Below, piece by piece: positions 43,561 to 54,106 of a stretch of 64,000 nt of DNA. The notes under the pieces are model-generated. The model was not told the origin of the DNA. It saw only the letters and a program-made list of their open reading frames with translations, and did not search any database. The DNA comes from Geosiphon pyriformis (lineage: Eukaryota; Glomeromycota; Glomeromycetes; Archaeosporales; Geosiphonaceae), in contig JAAOMT010000659.1 in the NCBI GenBank assembly GCA_016748015.1, positions 1-64,000 of the forward strand, in the 5' to 3' direction. How positions within the stretch are numbered: the first letter of the stretch is position 1; the number at the start of each line of letters is the position of its first letter. A program made the translations under genes and the position numbers.

Positions 43561-43951
43561 AATAGATGTACCAGTTAATATGACAGAGAAAGAAATTATT
43601 GACAAGAGAGCAATTATCTCCATCTGTCAACCAATTTCTATTCCACCATATGACCAGTACATGGTAGTCATAGAGAGAAAAGTGAAGGATCAGGTTCAGA
43701 TTTTTGAGGCAAAAGCAAAACTTTGCGAATCAGGAAAAATTGGCCTGGCCAACTTACACATACCAGCCAAGAACCACAGACACATCAAAATCCCTATTTA
43801 CAACAACACAGAAGATACCATTGAGATACCAGCAGAAACCACTATCAGATACTTGACCACAGAAATTAAAAACCAATTTCCAGACATCATTCCAGACTTT
43901 TTACAACTGTGTGGATATGTAGACATTATATTACAAACAATATACGGATGA
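43561..43951 (+). pseudogene. Gypsy C beta-rich linker after dUTPase
   Basis: Continues the dUTPase frame: IDVPVNMTEKEI, ISIPPYDQYMVVIERKVKDQ, LANLHIPAKNHRHIKIPIYNNTEDTIEIPAETTIRYL and FPDIIPDFLQLC, ending at TGA 43949-43951. Conserved in D (50090-50477) and F. The N-x-T-x2-x-IEIP-x-x-TTI pattern resembles the small beta domain often found before RT in gypsy polyproteins. Function unknown. Confidence 0.6.
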
Positions 43952-43981
43952 GAAAAATGTTATCTGTTTTAACCAGAACAG

Positions 43982-45391
43982 TTGGAACAGATAAACATGG
44001 AAAACTTGGACCTACTTCAACATATGCAGCTCAAGATATTGCTCAACAACTTTAATGATATCTTTGCTAGCAAAAATGAATTTGGCAGAACCAACATCAT
44101 CCAACATCAAATAAAAACTGAAGATGCAATGCCAATTAAACAAAGAACATACAGAGTACTACCAGCCAGCCATAAGATTATTTGTCAAGAAATCAATCAA
44201 TTGCTTAACAACAGGTTAATTCAACCATCAATGAGTCCATGGTCATCACCAGTGATACTAGTCCATAAGAAAAATGGAAAAATCTGTTTTTGTGTAGACT
44301 ATCAAAAACTGAATGGAGTAACTAAAGGTAATAGCTATTCAACCCCAAAGATCCAAAAACTATTTAATGCTTTTGGTGGAAAAAAATGGTTTTCAACTTT
44401 AAACTTAGACAGTGGTTATTGACAAGTAGCCATGAAACCAGAAGACAAAGAGAAAACAGCTTTTACAACTCAGAAAGAAAATTTTGAATTTAAAGTCATG
44501 CCATTTGGCTTGATGAATGCTCCAGCAACATTTCAACAGCTTATAGAAATTGTTTATACTGGATTACTATGGAAATCAGTAGTCATGTACTTGGATAACA
44601 CTAATGTGTTCTCAAAAACATTTGATGATTATTTGCATCATCTTCAACAAATGTTTGAAAGACTAAGAAAAGCTGGATTAAAGCTAAATGCAACCAAATG
44701 TTTCTTTAGAAAAACGGAACTCAAGTTTTTGGAACATGTAGTGAGCAAAGACAGAATTAAAATGGATTCAGACAAGATTGAGATTGTCAAAAACTTTCTA
44801 GTACCAAATAATCTCACAGAATTGAGAGCATTCTTGGGATTTGCTGGATACTACTGCTGCTTTATTAAAGACTTTTTTAAAATAGCTCAACCACTACATT
44901 AGCTTCAAACAAAGAACACCAAATATGAATGAACTAAAACCCAGCAAGAAGCTTTTGATACACTAAGAAGAAAGCTTATTCAAGCTCCAGTACTGATCTA
45001 TCTGGATCATAGCAAGTCATTCATAATTACAACTGATGCATCTGGTCAAGCATTGGAAGCAGTACTATTACAAAAAAACCCAGATAGAAAAAAACATCCA
45101 GTAGTGTATGCCAGTAGAAGCTTAAATTCAGCTGAAAAGAACTATGGAACTCTAGCACTAGAACACTTAGCAATATATTGGGCTGTCATTAAGTAAAAGA
45201 AATACTTGAATCAAAAGTTTGAGGTATACACTGATTACAAAGAATTGACTTCAATTCAGAAGGAAGAATTTGGAGACAATCGCCATGTCAGATGGAAAAT
45301 AGAACTTTCACCATTCAATTATATAGTATATTATAAAAAAGGAAAAGACAATGGAAATGCCAATGGATTGTCGCGAATAAGACAAATCTAA
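43982..45391 (+). pseudogene. Gypsy C reverse transcriptase and RNase H
   Basis: RT: NNFNDIFASKNEFGRT, IKTEDAMPIKQRTYRV, NNRLIQPSMSPWSSPVILVHKKNGKICFCVDYQKLNGV, TLNLDSGY*QVAMKPEDKEKTAFTTQ, FKVMPFGLMNAPATFQQL and the YxDD box as YLDN (44588-44599). Then AGLKLNATKCFFRKTELKFLEHVVSKD. RNase H: ITTDASGQALEAVLLQ, VYASRSLNSAEKNYGTL and VYTDYKELTSI, ending SRIRQI at TAA 45389-45391. The frame is kept throughout; stops are TGA at GY* (44420) and a few TAG/TGA. Confidence 0.92.
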
Positions 45392-45421
45392 AAACATTTC
45401 AACCCAAAAATATAACAAAAG

Positions 45422-46779
45422 ATGAATATACAAAAATACCAACAACTCCAGCATTATATAAATACCCAATTGTTCAAGAAAAAATTATCTTAAAAAGAAC
45501 AAAACAACATAAAACAACAATTAAAATATTTTATTAATTATCAAAATATACTTTACTAGAAAAACAAAAAGAATCTAGATCAACCAACCAGAGTAATCAC
45601 AGAACCAGAGAAAGAGACAATATTGTTCAACATGCACTCAGATCTAACAACAGAACATTTTTATAAAGAAGCAACTATGGAAAGAACTAGAAAAAAATAC
45701 TATTGGCCATTAATGTATCCAGATATTATTCAGTATGTTCAAAATTGTGATGCTTGTCAGAGAAGAGGAGAAACAAAACCCAGTAAACCATTAAGATCAA
45801 TCAAAGTGGGACAACCATTCAATCACATTGGAATTGACTTAGTAGAACTATTAACAATTACCAGCAGAGACAACAGATATATTGCAGTAGCCATAGACTA
45901 TCTTACTAAATGGCCAAAAGCAAAAGCCATTCAAAGAGCAAATGCAGAATCCATTGCCAAATTTGTTCATCAAGATCTGATCTGTTAACATGAATGTCCA
46001 AAAGAATTATTATCTGATCAAGGAACTCACTTTGTAAACAGAACATTGACAGAATTAAGTCAAAGATTTGGAATCAAAAGACCATTGTCATTACTATACC
46101 ATCCACAAACAAATGGGTTAGTCAAAAGATTCAATAGAACACTGTATAAAGCAATTGCCAAGATCAGTCAAGAAAATCAGAATGAATAGAACTTGTTTAT
46201 ATCATCAGTATTATTTGCTTATTGGACAATGAAGCAAGACACTATACAAACAACACTATTTGAATTAGTATATGGTAGAACAACAACATTACCAGTTGAG
46301 ATAAAAGTCACTATTTATCCAACAGAACCAATAACTAAAGACAATTTTTAGGAAATATTGCTAAAAAAAACATATGACTTAATAGAAACACTAGAAAACA
46401 GATGACAAAAAACAGCTAATAACATCTAAAAGTCACAAGAAAAACAAAAAAAAAGACATGATAACCAACTACCAGATAAACCAGTTGAATTCAAAATTGG
46501 AGACAAAGTACTATTACATTGTACCAAAGCAGAAAAACAATGGAGTAGAAAATTCGACCCCAAATGGGATGGACTATTTTACATAGAAGAAATTCTAGGA
46601 AATGGAGCTTATAAATTAAGATGAAACAACAAAATTTTAGCTAAAGCAGCACATGGTGATTAACTGAAATCATATCACCAGATAGCATCATCATCTACCA
46701 ATAACATTCTACAACTGGGAATACAAAGAATACTAGTTTAACCAGATGAGATTTCATAAAATCTGGAATTAATCATAGT
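45422..46779 (+). pseudogene. Gypsy C integrase
   Basis: Own ATG (MNIQKYQQLQHYINTQ) 30 bases after the RNase H stop. Zinc region NMHSDLTTEHFYKEA..YYWP..VQNCDACQRRG with His-His-Cys-Cys present. Core: GIDLVELL (Asp), LLSDQGTHF (Asp), but the third acid in LVERFN reads Lys (46124-46126). The C-terminal IGDKVLLHCTKAEKQWSRKFDPKWDGLFYIEEILGNGAYKL resembles GPY/F. Stops include TAA 45986-45988 and TAG near 46189. Confidence 0.9.
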
Positions 46780-46859
46780 TATTGAACCAAATATGTCAAA
46801 TTAAACAACCAAAAGAGTATATAAAGATACAGTATATACAACAAAAGCAACCAAAAAAA

Positions 46860-47495
46860 ATGAAGATATCAGATCATATTTACATCATAGTGCAACAATT
46901 GTTCCAGACCTTAAGTCAACAACAGTTAAACATGGAAATTGTTATTAAAAACCAAATAATTTGCTATCAAAACACCCAAAGAAAGACAAAAAATACATTA
47001 TATTAGTGGCCACCAAAGAATAACAAAAACTGGACAGATAACTTAATAGAAAAAGTGAAAAACACTTTTGGAAAAATATCTATTATGGCACCAACAGAAG
47101 AGCTTACAAAAAAAAATTAGAAGCAATAGACAGAATGACTTCCAATATCATATTGCTACTATCAGTTAGGTCAAAAGTTGAATATTCAGGAGTTGTATAT
47201 TGACAAATCCAAGAGAATATTCAATCAAGACATAATACAACAAATTGAAGAATTTATTGGAAAGAAAACAAATTCAACACTGCATGTTAAGACAATGTAC
47301 CAACTACACAACATATTTCAGAACTATCCAAAAATACTGTTACACTCTGACATGGAAACCATAATCATTAACCAATGGGGAAGAATGAACAATACACAAG
47401 TAGAAGACGTGAGAAACAGAATCAAACAAACAATACTTAAAAAAGAAGTATTAGAATTAATTCAAAACAAAAATTTTGACAGAGTTCAATATTAA
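46860..47495 (+). pseudogene. Gypsy C ORF3
   Basis: ATG 46860 (MKISDHIYIIVQQLFQTLSQQQLNMEIVI), one frame of 212 codons to TAA 47493-47495, with TAG at 47004 and three stops around 47120-47150. The second half is open: YYQLGQKLNIQELYIDKSKRIFNQDIIQQIEEFIGKK..LHNIFQNYPKILLHS..NNTQVEDVRNRIKQTI..NFDRVQY. It aligns from end to end with F ORF3 and in its second half with E and A. The frame being shared while the stops differ between copies argues that it was a coding gene. No known domain. Confidence 0.75.
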
Positions 47496-47508
47496 AAGGA
47501 GAAGATAA
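47494..47508 (+). other. Polypurine tract of gypsy C
   Basis: TAAAAGGAGAAGATAA just before the 3' LTR; the ORF3 stop overlaps its start. F has the same sequence at 63071-63086. Confidence 0.7.
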
Positions 47509-48401
47509 TGTTACTCATAAAAAGAAAACAGATATAGAACAACAGTAGATCAATAAGAAAATAGTAATTAGCACATGAGCATATTGCTCAGCAATGTGGA
47601 GCAATATCAGAAATTACAGCTTATTGCTTAGCAATATGGAACAATATCAAAAATCATGGCACATTGCTCAGCAATGTGAACATTGCTTGAGAAATTATAG
47701 AACATTGCTCGAGAATGTGAGCAATCTCATAGAACTCAAATCATATATATATAATAGTAGTGTTGAAAGTAGAAAAGACAGAATTTCTTAGTTAAAGACC
47801 TCTCAGTTTAGATTTTATTGAAGCGACCTTCCATTCCACAAATATCAATAAATAATTATTCTCTATCTCAAATTTACTCCCACTATTAACACTTCATGTT
47901 GATAGTAATTGATACTTAACTACACTGAAACAATAGCTCTTGATCATGACTATTGACAGGATACTAACTTGTAATTGCATTGGCTTATTTCTTTATTTTC
48001 TTTCTTTATTTTCTTTATTTTTTTTTTTTTCTTTTTTTTTCTTTGATTTTATTGTGATTTACTAAATTGATTAAGAGGATTAAAGCACTGAGTAATTGAT
48101 GTCATAGATAGTCTGGTAAAAGATCCAGAAATAAGAGTAGAATTATATATATTAACAGATAGCTTACCAAAAGAACATGACTGCCAGATTAAACTGGCCA
48201 CCAAGCTGAAAACAGAAATTGGGAAAACAACTGGAGAAAACAATCTAAACCAACCATAGTGAATCTCTGTTCATTATACAAAAAACTCAACCAAAACCTT
48301 CAGATACAAACAACCTTCAGCAATCAACATAATTATATTGATTAAGCACCAAGTTACAAATTTGTTATTTGATTTGAAACTCCAAATAATCATCTGTAAT
48401 A
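47509..48401 (+). repeat. 3' LTR of gypsy C
   Basis: 893 bp, TGTTACTCATAA...CATCTGTAATA (expected end TGTAACA). Its last 290 bp match 38825-39118. A TATA-like TATATATATAATAG lies at 47744-47757. The protease of gypsy D starts immediately after it. Confidence 0.92.
47575..47735 (+). repeat. U3 palindromic repeat array in gypsy C LTR
   Basis: Repeated imperfect palindrome ATTGCTNAGCAAT (CATATTGCTCAGCAATGTGG, TTATTGCTTAGCAATATGG, ACATTGCTCAGCAATGTG) and half-sites ACATTGCTTGAGAA and ACATTGCTCGAGAATG, ending just before the TATA box. The same motif occurs in F (63155-63265) and in the inverted solo LTR (about 51580-51690). Confidence 0.75.
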
Positions 48402-50477
48402 CCATCAAGGTGTTGGTAATAGAAGCCACCCAGTATCAAGCTTTAGTTAGTAATAACTGGCTGTCCAAGATAAACACTGTGTTTGACTAAAACATCTAAG
48501 AATTACAACTCAGCCAAAATAGCCAGCATATGTACATACCAGCAACTTGTGGTTACTTTAAATCTATGACTACACTAGCACCACTAATTAATGTTGAAGA
48601 AGAAGTAAACAAACCTATTTGAGAAGTCTACTAAGTTTTATGAACCAATAATGACTATAACAAACTATCATCAATTTTTATCTAAGAAAAAAAGAGAAAA
48701 GAAAAAGACAAGAAAAAAAAAACCAGCCCAAGCCATTACTTCCACATATATATCATATACCTATATATCACAAACCCAGCCAAACTATTACTGATCAAAG
48801 CTTATTTGTGTTAATTGTGACAAAAAATTGTTATCAATGGGTGCATGCTATAGCAATAACAAGAAATAAACAATGGCAACAAAGTTTTATTGCTAATTAT
48901 GTATTCTAGAGCATTTTAAATGACCTAAATAACAAGGAAAGTGGAATAATAAACCATGCTTTGCATGTAAAGAAACTCTATTAGACAAAGAAATGTGAAA
49001 TAACATTTTAAGGTAAAAAGAAATATGTGATGAATTATGCTAATACACAATCTTAATAAGTAACTGGATAAGAAAAAAGACACTAATAGAAGTAGCATAA
49101 AGAAGAGCAGTAAGATGTTTGAATGAGTGTCCACATGACAATAATGAAATATGGCAAATAGCACTCACCAAAATTGAAGGAGCATTACCAGAAAAAATAA
49201 AGACAATTAAAAACAACCCATCAGAATCCATAGAACTCAATTGGAGCCTAAATTCAGATATTGTCCTAGACTCTATAGATCCAAAACATTTTCACAAACA
49301 CTACCAAGAATTAGCACTTATTAAAGAGAAGCAAGAACAATGTTTAAAGCAGCTAAATACTCAATTATGTGACCATTGTTTGATTCCATATGATTTCCAA
49401 TATTGTAATAAGTGTGATCTTATTTACAATCCACTGACATACATAATTTACACAATTTTTAAAGAGGAAAAACCAATCAGTAATTGTGTATCAGAATTGG
49501 AATTACAGTTCAATCCCAATTTAAACTCCAACAATGATGATAATGAAAACAATAGTTCCAGCTCTGTTCAAAATGGCAATAAAAATAACAATAATTTGGA
49601 CTCCAATTCAAATCCAAAACAATATATTGCACTTTTTAACCTCACCAAAAAGCAAAAACTTAAATGGTTCAGCAATAATAATAAAAATATCATGTTAGAA
49701 CATGTACATAATACTAATATAGGGTTTGATCTAAGATATCTGGAAAAAAAAACCATCAAATTAGAACCACATTCATGCACCTGCATTGATCTCAAAGTAG
49801 CACTGAAAATTCCAGCAACAATGATAGTTCAATTAACATTTAAAAATAGTTTAGCAAAAAAAGAAATCAATATTAGAGGAGAAATAATTAATGCAGAATA
49901 TATAGAAAATATTATCACAATACTATAAAATGACTCAGAAAAGGCCTATATTATAGAACCAAATAAAAAGATAGCACAAGCAATATTTCTGTTTCTGGTT
50001 AAAATAGCTCAATTAGTATTAGTAAGAAACAGGAAAAAATTATGAATTATAGCTAGAGGAATTAGTGGATTTAGATTTATGGATAGAATAAATATACCAG
50101 TCAATATAGCAGAAAAAGAGATTTTTGACAAGAGAGAAATTATCTCCATCCATTAATCAATTTCTATTCCACCATATAACCAATACATATTAGCCATAGA
50201 AAAGAGAATAAAGGATCAAGCTCAAATTTTTAAAGTGGAAACTACTATTTGCAAATTAGAAAAGATTGGACTTACCAATCTTTACATACCACCCAAAAGC
50301 CCAAAACATATCAAAATTCTCATTTATAATATAACAGAAGATGTTATTAAAATACCAAAAGGAACCACTATCAGATATCTAAGCACTGAAGTTGAAAAAC
50401 AACCACCAAACTTCATTCCAAACTTTCCACAACTGTGTAGAGATGTGGATATTACATTACAAACAATATATGGATAA
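48402..50477 (+). pseudogene. Gypsy D protease end, Cys-rich module, dUTPase and linker
   Basis: IKVLVIEATQYQALVSNNWLSKINTVFD (protease end), then CVNCDKKLLS, CFACKETLLD, ICDELC, a helical segment, and CDHCLIPYDFQYCNKCDLIY. dUTPase (about 49710-50085): TNIGFDLRYLEKK, QLTFKNSLAKKEINI, GEIINAEYIENI (motif 3 Asp to Asn), NKKIAQAIF, ARGISGFRFMDR (motif 5 decayed). The linker with NLYIPPKSP..EDVIKIPKGTTIRYL ends at TAA 50475-50477. One frame is kept, with many stops before 49119 and an open stretch 49119-49928. Confidence 0.85.
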
Positions 50478-50516
50478 GAAAAATGTTATTTACTCTAACC
50501 AAAACAATTAGAACAG

Positions 50517-50999
50517 ATGAATTTGAGAAATTTAGACCCACTACAACATATGCAGCTGAAGATATTACTTAACAATTTTAATAACATTTTTGCCAGTAAA
50601 AATGAATTTGGCAGAACTAATATTATCTAACATCAGATCAAAACTGGAGATATAATGCCAATTAAACAGAAAACATACCAAATACTACCAACAAACCATA
50701 AAATTATCTGATAAAAAATCAATTAGATATTAGACAATAGATTAATTCAATTATTAATAAGTCCATGGTTATTGCCAATAGTATTAGTTCATATGAAAAA
50801 TAGAAAAATCTGCTTTTGTGTAGATTACTAAAAACTTAATAGAGTAACAAAGGGAGATAGCTATCCAACCCCAAAGATCCAAGAACTTTTTAATGCTTTT
50901 GGAGAAAAGAAATAATTCTCAACTTTAGACTTAAACAGTAATTACTGGTAAGTAGCCATGAAACCAGAAGATAAGAAGAAAATGGCTTTTACAACCTGA
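50517..50999 (+). pseudogene. Gypsy D reverse transcriptase, N-terminal part only
   Basis: NLRNLDPLQHMQLKILLNNFNNIFASKNEFGRTNII, IMPIKQKTYQ, KICFCVDY*KLNRV, TLDLNSNYW*VAMKPEDKKKMAFTT, then cut by the inverted LTR at 51000. The polymerase box is absent. Confidence 0.88.
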
Positions 51000-51762
51000 T
51001 GTTACAGATAATTATTTGGAATTTCAAATTAAATAACAAATCTGTAACTTGATGCTAATAGCTGATACAATTATTAGGTTTTGGTTAAGTTTTTTGTATA
51101 ATGGACAAAGATTCAATAGTTGTTTTTAGTAGCCTCCCAGAATCGTAATTTCATTAATTTTTTTTTCAGCTTAGTGGCTGGCAATTCTTTGGTAAGTAAT
51201 CCTTAATTTTAAGTGTCTACTCTCTCACAGAGGTCTTTTATTAGGCAATCCTTAACATCAATAACTTAGTGCTTAATTTTTAATTAATTAGTAACAATAA
51301 AAAAATAAAATACAAAAAAAAATTTAAAAAAAATAAAATGTAAGCCAAGGCAAGTAATGTTAATATCCTATTAATAACCATGATCAAGAGCTATTGTTTT
51401 AGCATAATCAAGTATTCAATACTATTAACATGAAGTATTAATAGTAGAGAAAGTGATTTAGATAGTAATAATTATTTATTGATATTGATAATTATAATAG
51501 AGATGTGATAATGGAAAGATATCAGTAATTCTTAAATTATTTTTTTTTGCTTCTAATGTTCTTGTTATATATACATAATTTAAGTTCTATGAGATTGCTT
51601 ACATTCTTAAATGATGTGCTATAATTTTTTAAGCAATGTGCCCTAATTTTTTAACATTGCTCCACATTACTAAGCAATGTGCTTATATGCTAACTACTAC
51701 TTTTTTATTGGTTTATCTGTTTTCTTCCTATTTTTTTTTATACATTTTTCTTATAAGTAACA
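51000..51762 (-). repeat. Inverted solo LTR inside gypsy D
   Basis: 763 bp, plus-strand TGTTACAGATAATTATTTGG...CTTATAAGTAACA; the reverse complement matches the gypsy C LTR from TGTTAC.CATAA to CATCTGTAACA, including ATTGCTNAGCAAT repeats and the CCAAAACCT / TTGAATCTTTG region. No internal sequence and no second LTR in this orientation, so it is a solo LTR. I see no clear target duplication. Confidence 0.88.
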
Positions 51763-51898
51763 GTAATTAACTAAAACCATATTATAATACAGTATTATTA
51801 TTCATCAGTAATATAAGATTTCACAAAATTTAGAACCAATTATCAATACAAACACATCAAATTGATCAAACAAAATAGTATATAAAAACATAGTAAAC

Positions 51899-52543
51899 AT
51901 GACCAAAAGCAATAATAAAAAGATAGAAATTACCAATAATATCTATTTATTTGCACAACAACTATTCCAATTGATTCAACAAACAAACTTAAAAATCACA
52001 ATTAACCAATAAATCATTCAGTACAAAGATAATAAAAAAAAACTCCAATACTAAGTACACAGAAAATTGGAAAACACTATAGACAAGATAATAGCAAAAG
52101 TAAAGTTATTAATAGAAACACCAGAAACATCAAAAAATAACCAAGGAAACTTGGAATTGGTGGTTACAACAATTTCTAAGAAACTTCTGTTATTATTACT
52201 TAAAACAAATTATAAATATTCAGAACTTGTATACTAACAAAACAAAACAACTATTCAATACAGCAATACTACAACAAATCAAATAAATTGTAGAAAAAAC
52301 CAATCTGTCTACACAAACATAAGCCATATATTGGCTATACACAGGATTTCAAGATTGACCAGCAATATTACTTAATCTAGTGATAGATACAGTTATTATT
52401 AACTAATTAAAAAAAATGACCAATGCTTAATTTGAAAAATTACAGATCAAAATAACTCAAATAATTCTTGAAAAAAAAGTTCAAGAGTTAATCAAAGATA
52501 GAGAGTTAGAAAATATAGAAAATTCCGATAAAGCTCAATATTA
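51899..52543 (+). pseudogene. Gypsy D ORF3 remnant
   Basis: Downstream of TTTCACAAAATTTAGAACCAATT (post-integrase sequence of C) lies KIEITNNIYLFAQQLFQLIQQTNLKITI, similar to the start of C ORF3, followed by heavily broken sequence (LLLKTNYKYSELVY; FNTTTNQIN-like) up to the purine tract at 52540-52557. Confidence 0.6.
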
Positions 52544-52557
52544 AAAGAAGAAAATAA

Positions 52558-53397
52558 TAATATTTATAAAATATAAAAATTATATATTAGTACAAAGTAG
52601 TCAATTAAAATAAGATACAATAAAAGTAAAATTACAGGATTCTAGTATAAGAAATTGCAGAATTCCAAAATTCCAGAATTTTTTTCAAAAAATTACAGAA
52701 TTTCAGAAATTCTAGGATTCTTGACTAAAAAATTAAAAAATTCAAGGAATTTCATATAACAAAATTTATGTATATATAACAATAGTATTAGAAACAGAAA
52801 AAAAAATTCTTAGTTTTTTTAAAAATATTTTGTTTCAACTTTCTACCCATTTTTTCATATGATAGTATTCTATAACTTAAAATAAGACATATTAAATATC
52901 AATAAAATATTTATTATTATTATAATCTATCTTTTTTTTATCAACAACTTATGTTGATAAATATTAATACTTAACTACACTAAACTAATAACTCTTGATT
53001 ATAACTATTAATAAGATACTAATTTTTAAATTGTCTTGGCCAAATTTTTTTATGTTTTGATTTTATTTTATTTTTTATTTTTTATTTGTTGTATACTAAT
53101 TGATTAAAAATTAAGCACTGAGTTACTGACATTAAGAATTGCCTGGTAAAAAACTTCTACAAGAGAGCAAACACTTGAATTTAAGGATTACTTACTAGAA
53201 GATTGCCAGCCACCAAGCCAAGAAAAAAATTAATATAATTGCAATTCTGAAAGGCTACTAAAAACCACTATTGAATCTCTGTCTATTATACAAAGAACTC
53301 TACTAAAACCTTCAAGAATTACCAATTTGCATTAGTTATTAAGCATCAAGTTATAGATTTATTATTTGTTTTAGACTCCAAATAATCACCTGTAACA
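52558..53397 (+). repeat. 3' LTR of gypsy D
   Basis: About 840 bp, starts TAATATTTATAAA after the purine tract AAAAGAAGAAAATAA and ends AATCACCTGTAACA. The last 300 bp resemble C's LTR. U3 differs and carries AGAATTCCAGAA / GAAATTCTAGGATTCT repeats (about 52640-52735), followed by TATATATAAC near 52782. Confidence 0.8.
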
Positions 53398-53795
53398 GCA
53401 TATTGAATAATATTTTTAGAACTGATTTTTTTGTTCAAAAAATGCAATTGAAGAATTAATTGAAAGTATGAGACATAAATACAATTTTTTTCAAAATTTT
53501 ATTGCAAATTAAATTTTATTAAAAGATATTAGAGAGCTGCTAAAAAATATGTATGTAACAAATATGATTATTCATGGAAAAATTACAAAAAACAGGGTCT
53601 AAAAGTCTTGAATCAGTATCTTTAATAACTATTAGACAATTTTCAAGAAAATATTGGTGTTATATAAATCTTTATAGAAAAGGTCTTAGTAGAAAATTAA
53701 TAAAATATGCTATAAAAAAGTATAAATCTTATAGAAGAATTCCGAATAATATTTTTGAAGAATTAGACAAATTAAATAATATTCAAACTTTGTAA
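53398..53795 (+). pseudogene. C-terminal remnant of a DDE transposase
   Basis: Pieces in three frames: RTDFFVQK, EELIESMRHKYNFF, KFYCKLNFIKRY*RAAKKYVCNKYDYSW, then open KSLESVSLITIRQFSRKYWCYINLYRKGLSRKLIKYAIKKYKSYRRIPNNIFEELDKL to TAA 53793-53795. The order PDFL-QK.. / GHk-iFyPKFHCELNFIE-YW / AAK-Y / C-DYSW / SVSL-TIR-FARK-WRYMD-YRKG / KKY-SHRR-P is the C-terminal signature of a DDE transposase family common in fungi. Only this end remains; the catalytic core is missing apart from the last part. Confidence 0.7.
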
Positions 53796-54106
53796 TACTG
53801 TATTTGGTTTTATATTATATAAAATTTAATAAAATTTTATTTTTTATTATAAATAATATATTAAAAACACATGTATATTAACCAATAAAATTTAATTATA
53901 TAAATAAAAACACATGAAAATCATCATTTAAAATTTCGAACTGATCTACATTTTTGATGATTATAAATAGTTTGCACCATACGTCCCTTTAATACTTCAA
54001 ATCATTAAATATGTGTCATTGTTTTATTTACACAGTAAAAATGTTGTCAAAACAACTGGTACAAATAAAAAATATCCTAAAAAAGATTCGCATTAAAATT
54101 CTATTT
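53796..54106. other. AT-rich gap, no gene seen
   Basis: About 310 bases between the transposase remnant and the end of the small spliced gene; AT-rich, without open frames or repeats that I can support. Confidence 0.6.

Larger units (their letters stand above)
38825..48401 (+). mobile_element. Ty3/gypsy element C (dUTPase lineage), inverted inner segment
   Basis: Truncated 5' LTR, PBS, gag, inverted gag-tail/protease segment (40615-41795), protease end, Cys-rich module, dUTPase, RT, RNase H, integrase, ORF3, PPT and full 3' LTR. From 41792 to 45391 the polyprotein keeps one frame. Its proteins are clearly related to A but belong to another subfamily, with different LTR repeats and integrase start. 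Confidence 0.94.
48402..53397 (+). mobile_element. Ty3/gypsy element D (dUTPase lineage), gutted
   Basis: Starts inside the protease right after gypsy C's 3' LTR. It runs through Cys-rich module, dUTPase and early RT to 50999, is interrupted by an inverted solo LTR (51000-51762), then resumes after integrase with ORF3 remnants (51763-52557) and a 3' LTR (52558-53397). Gag, most of RT, RNase H and integrase are gone. Confidence 0.85.

Noticed and set aside
47575-47735. CRISPR-like array from regularly spaced ATTGCTNAGCAAT
   Set aside because: Units are short, variable and unevenly spaced, lie inside an LTR just before a TATA box and recur in other LTRs; the genome is eukaryotic.
53040-53110. 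Possible tRNA or other small RNA near the LTR ends
   Set aside because: No cloverleaf or box A/B could be read; the sequence matches the U5-like part of other LTRs.
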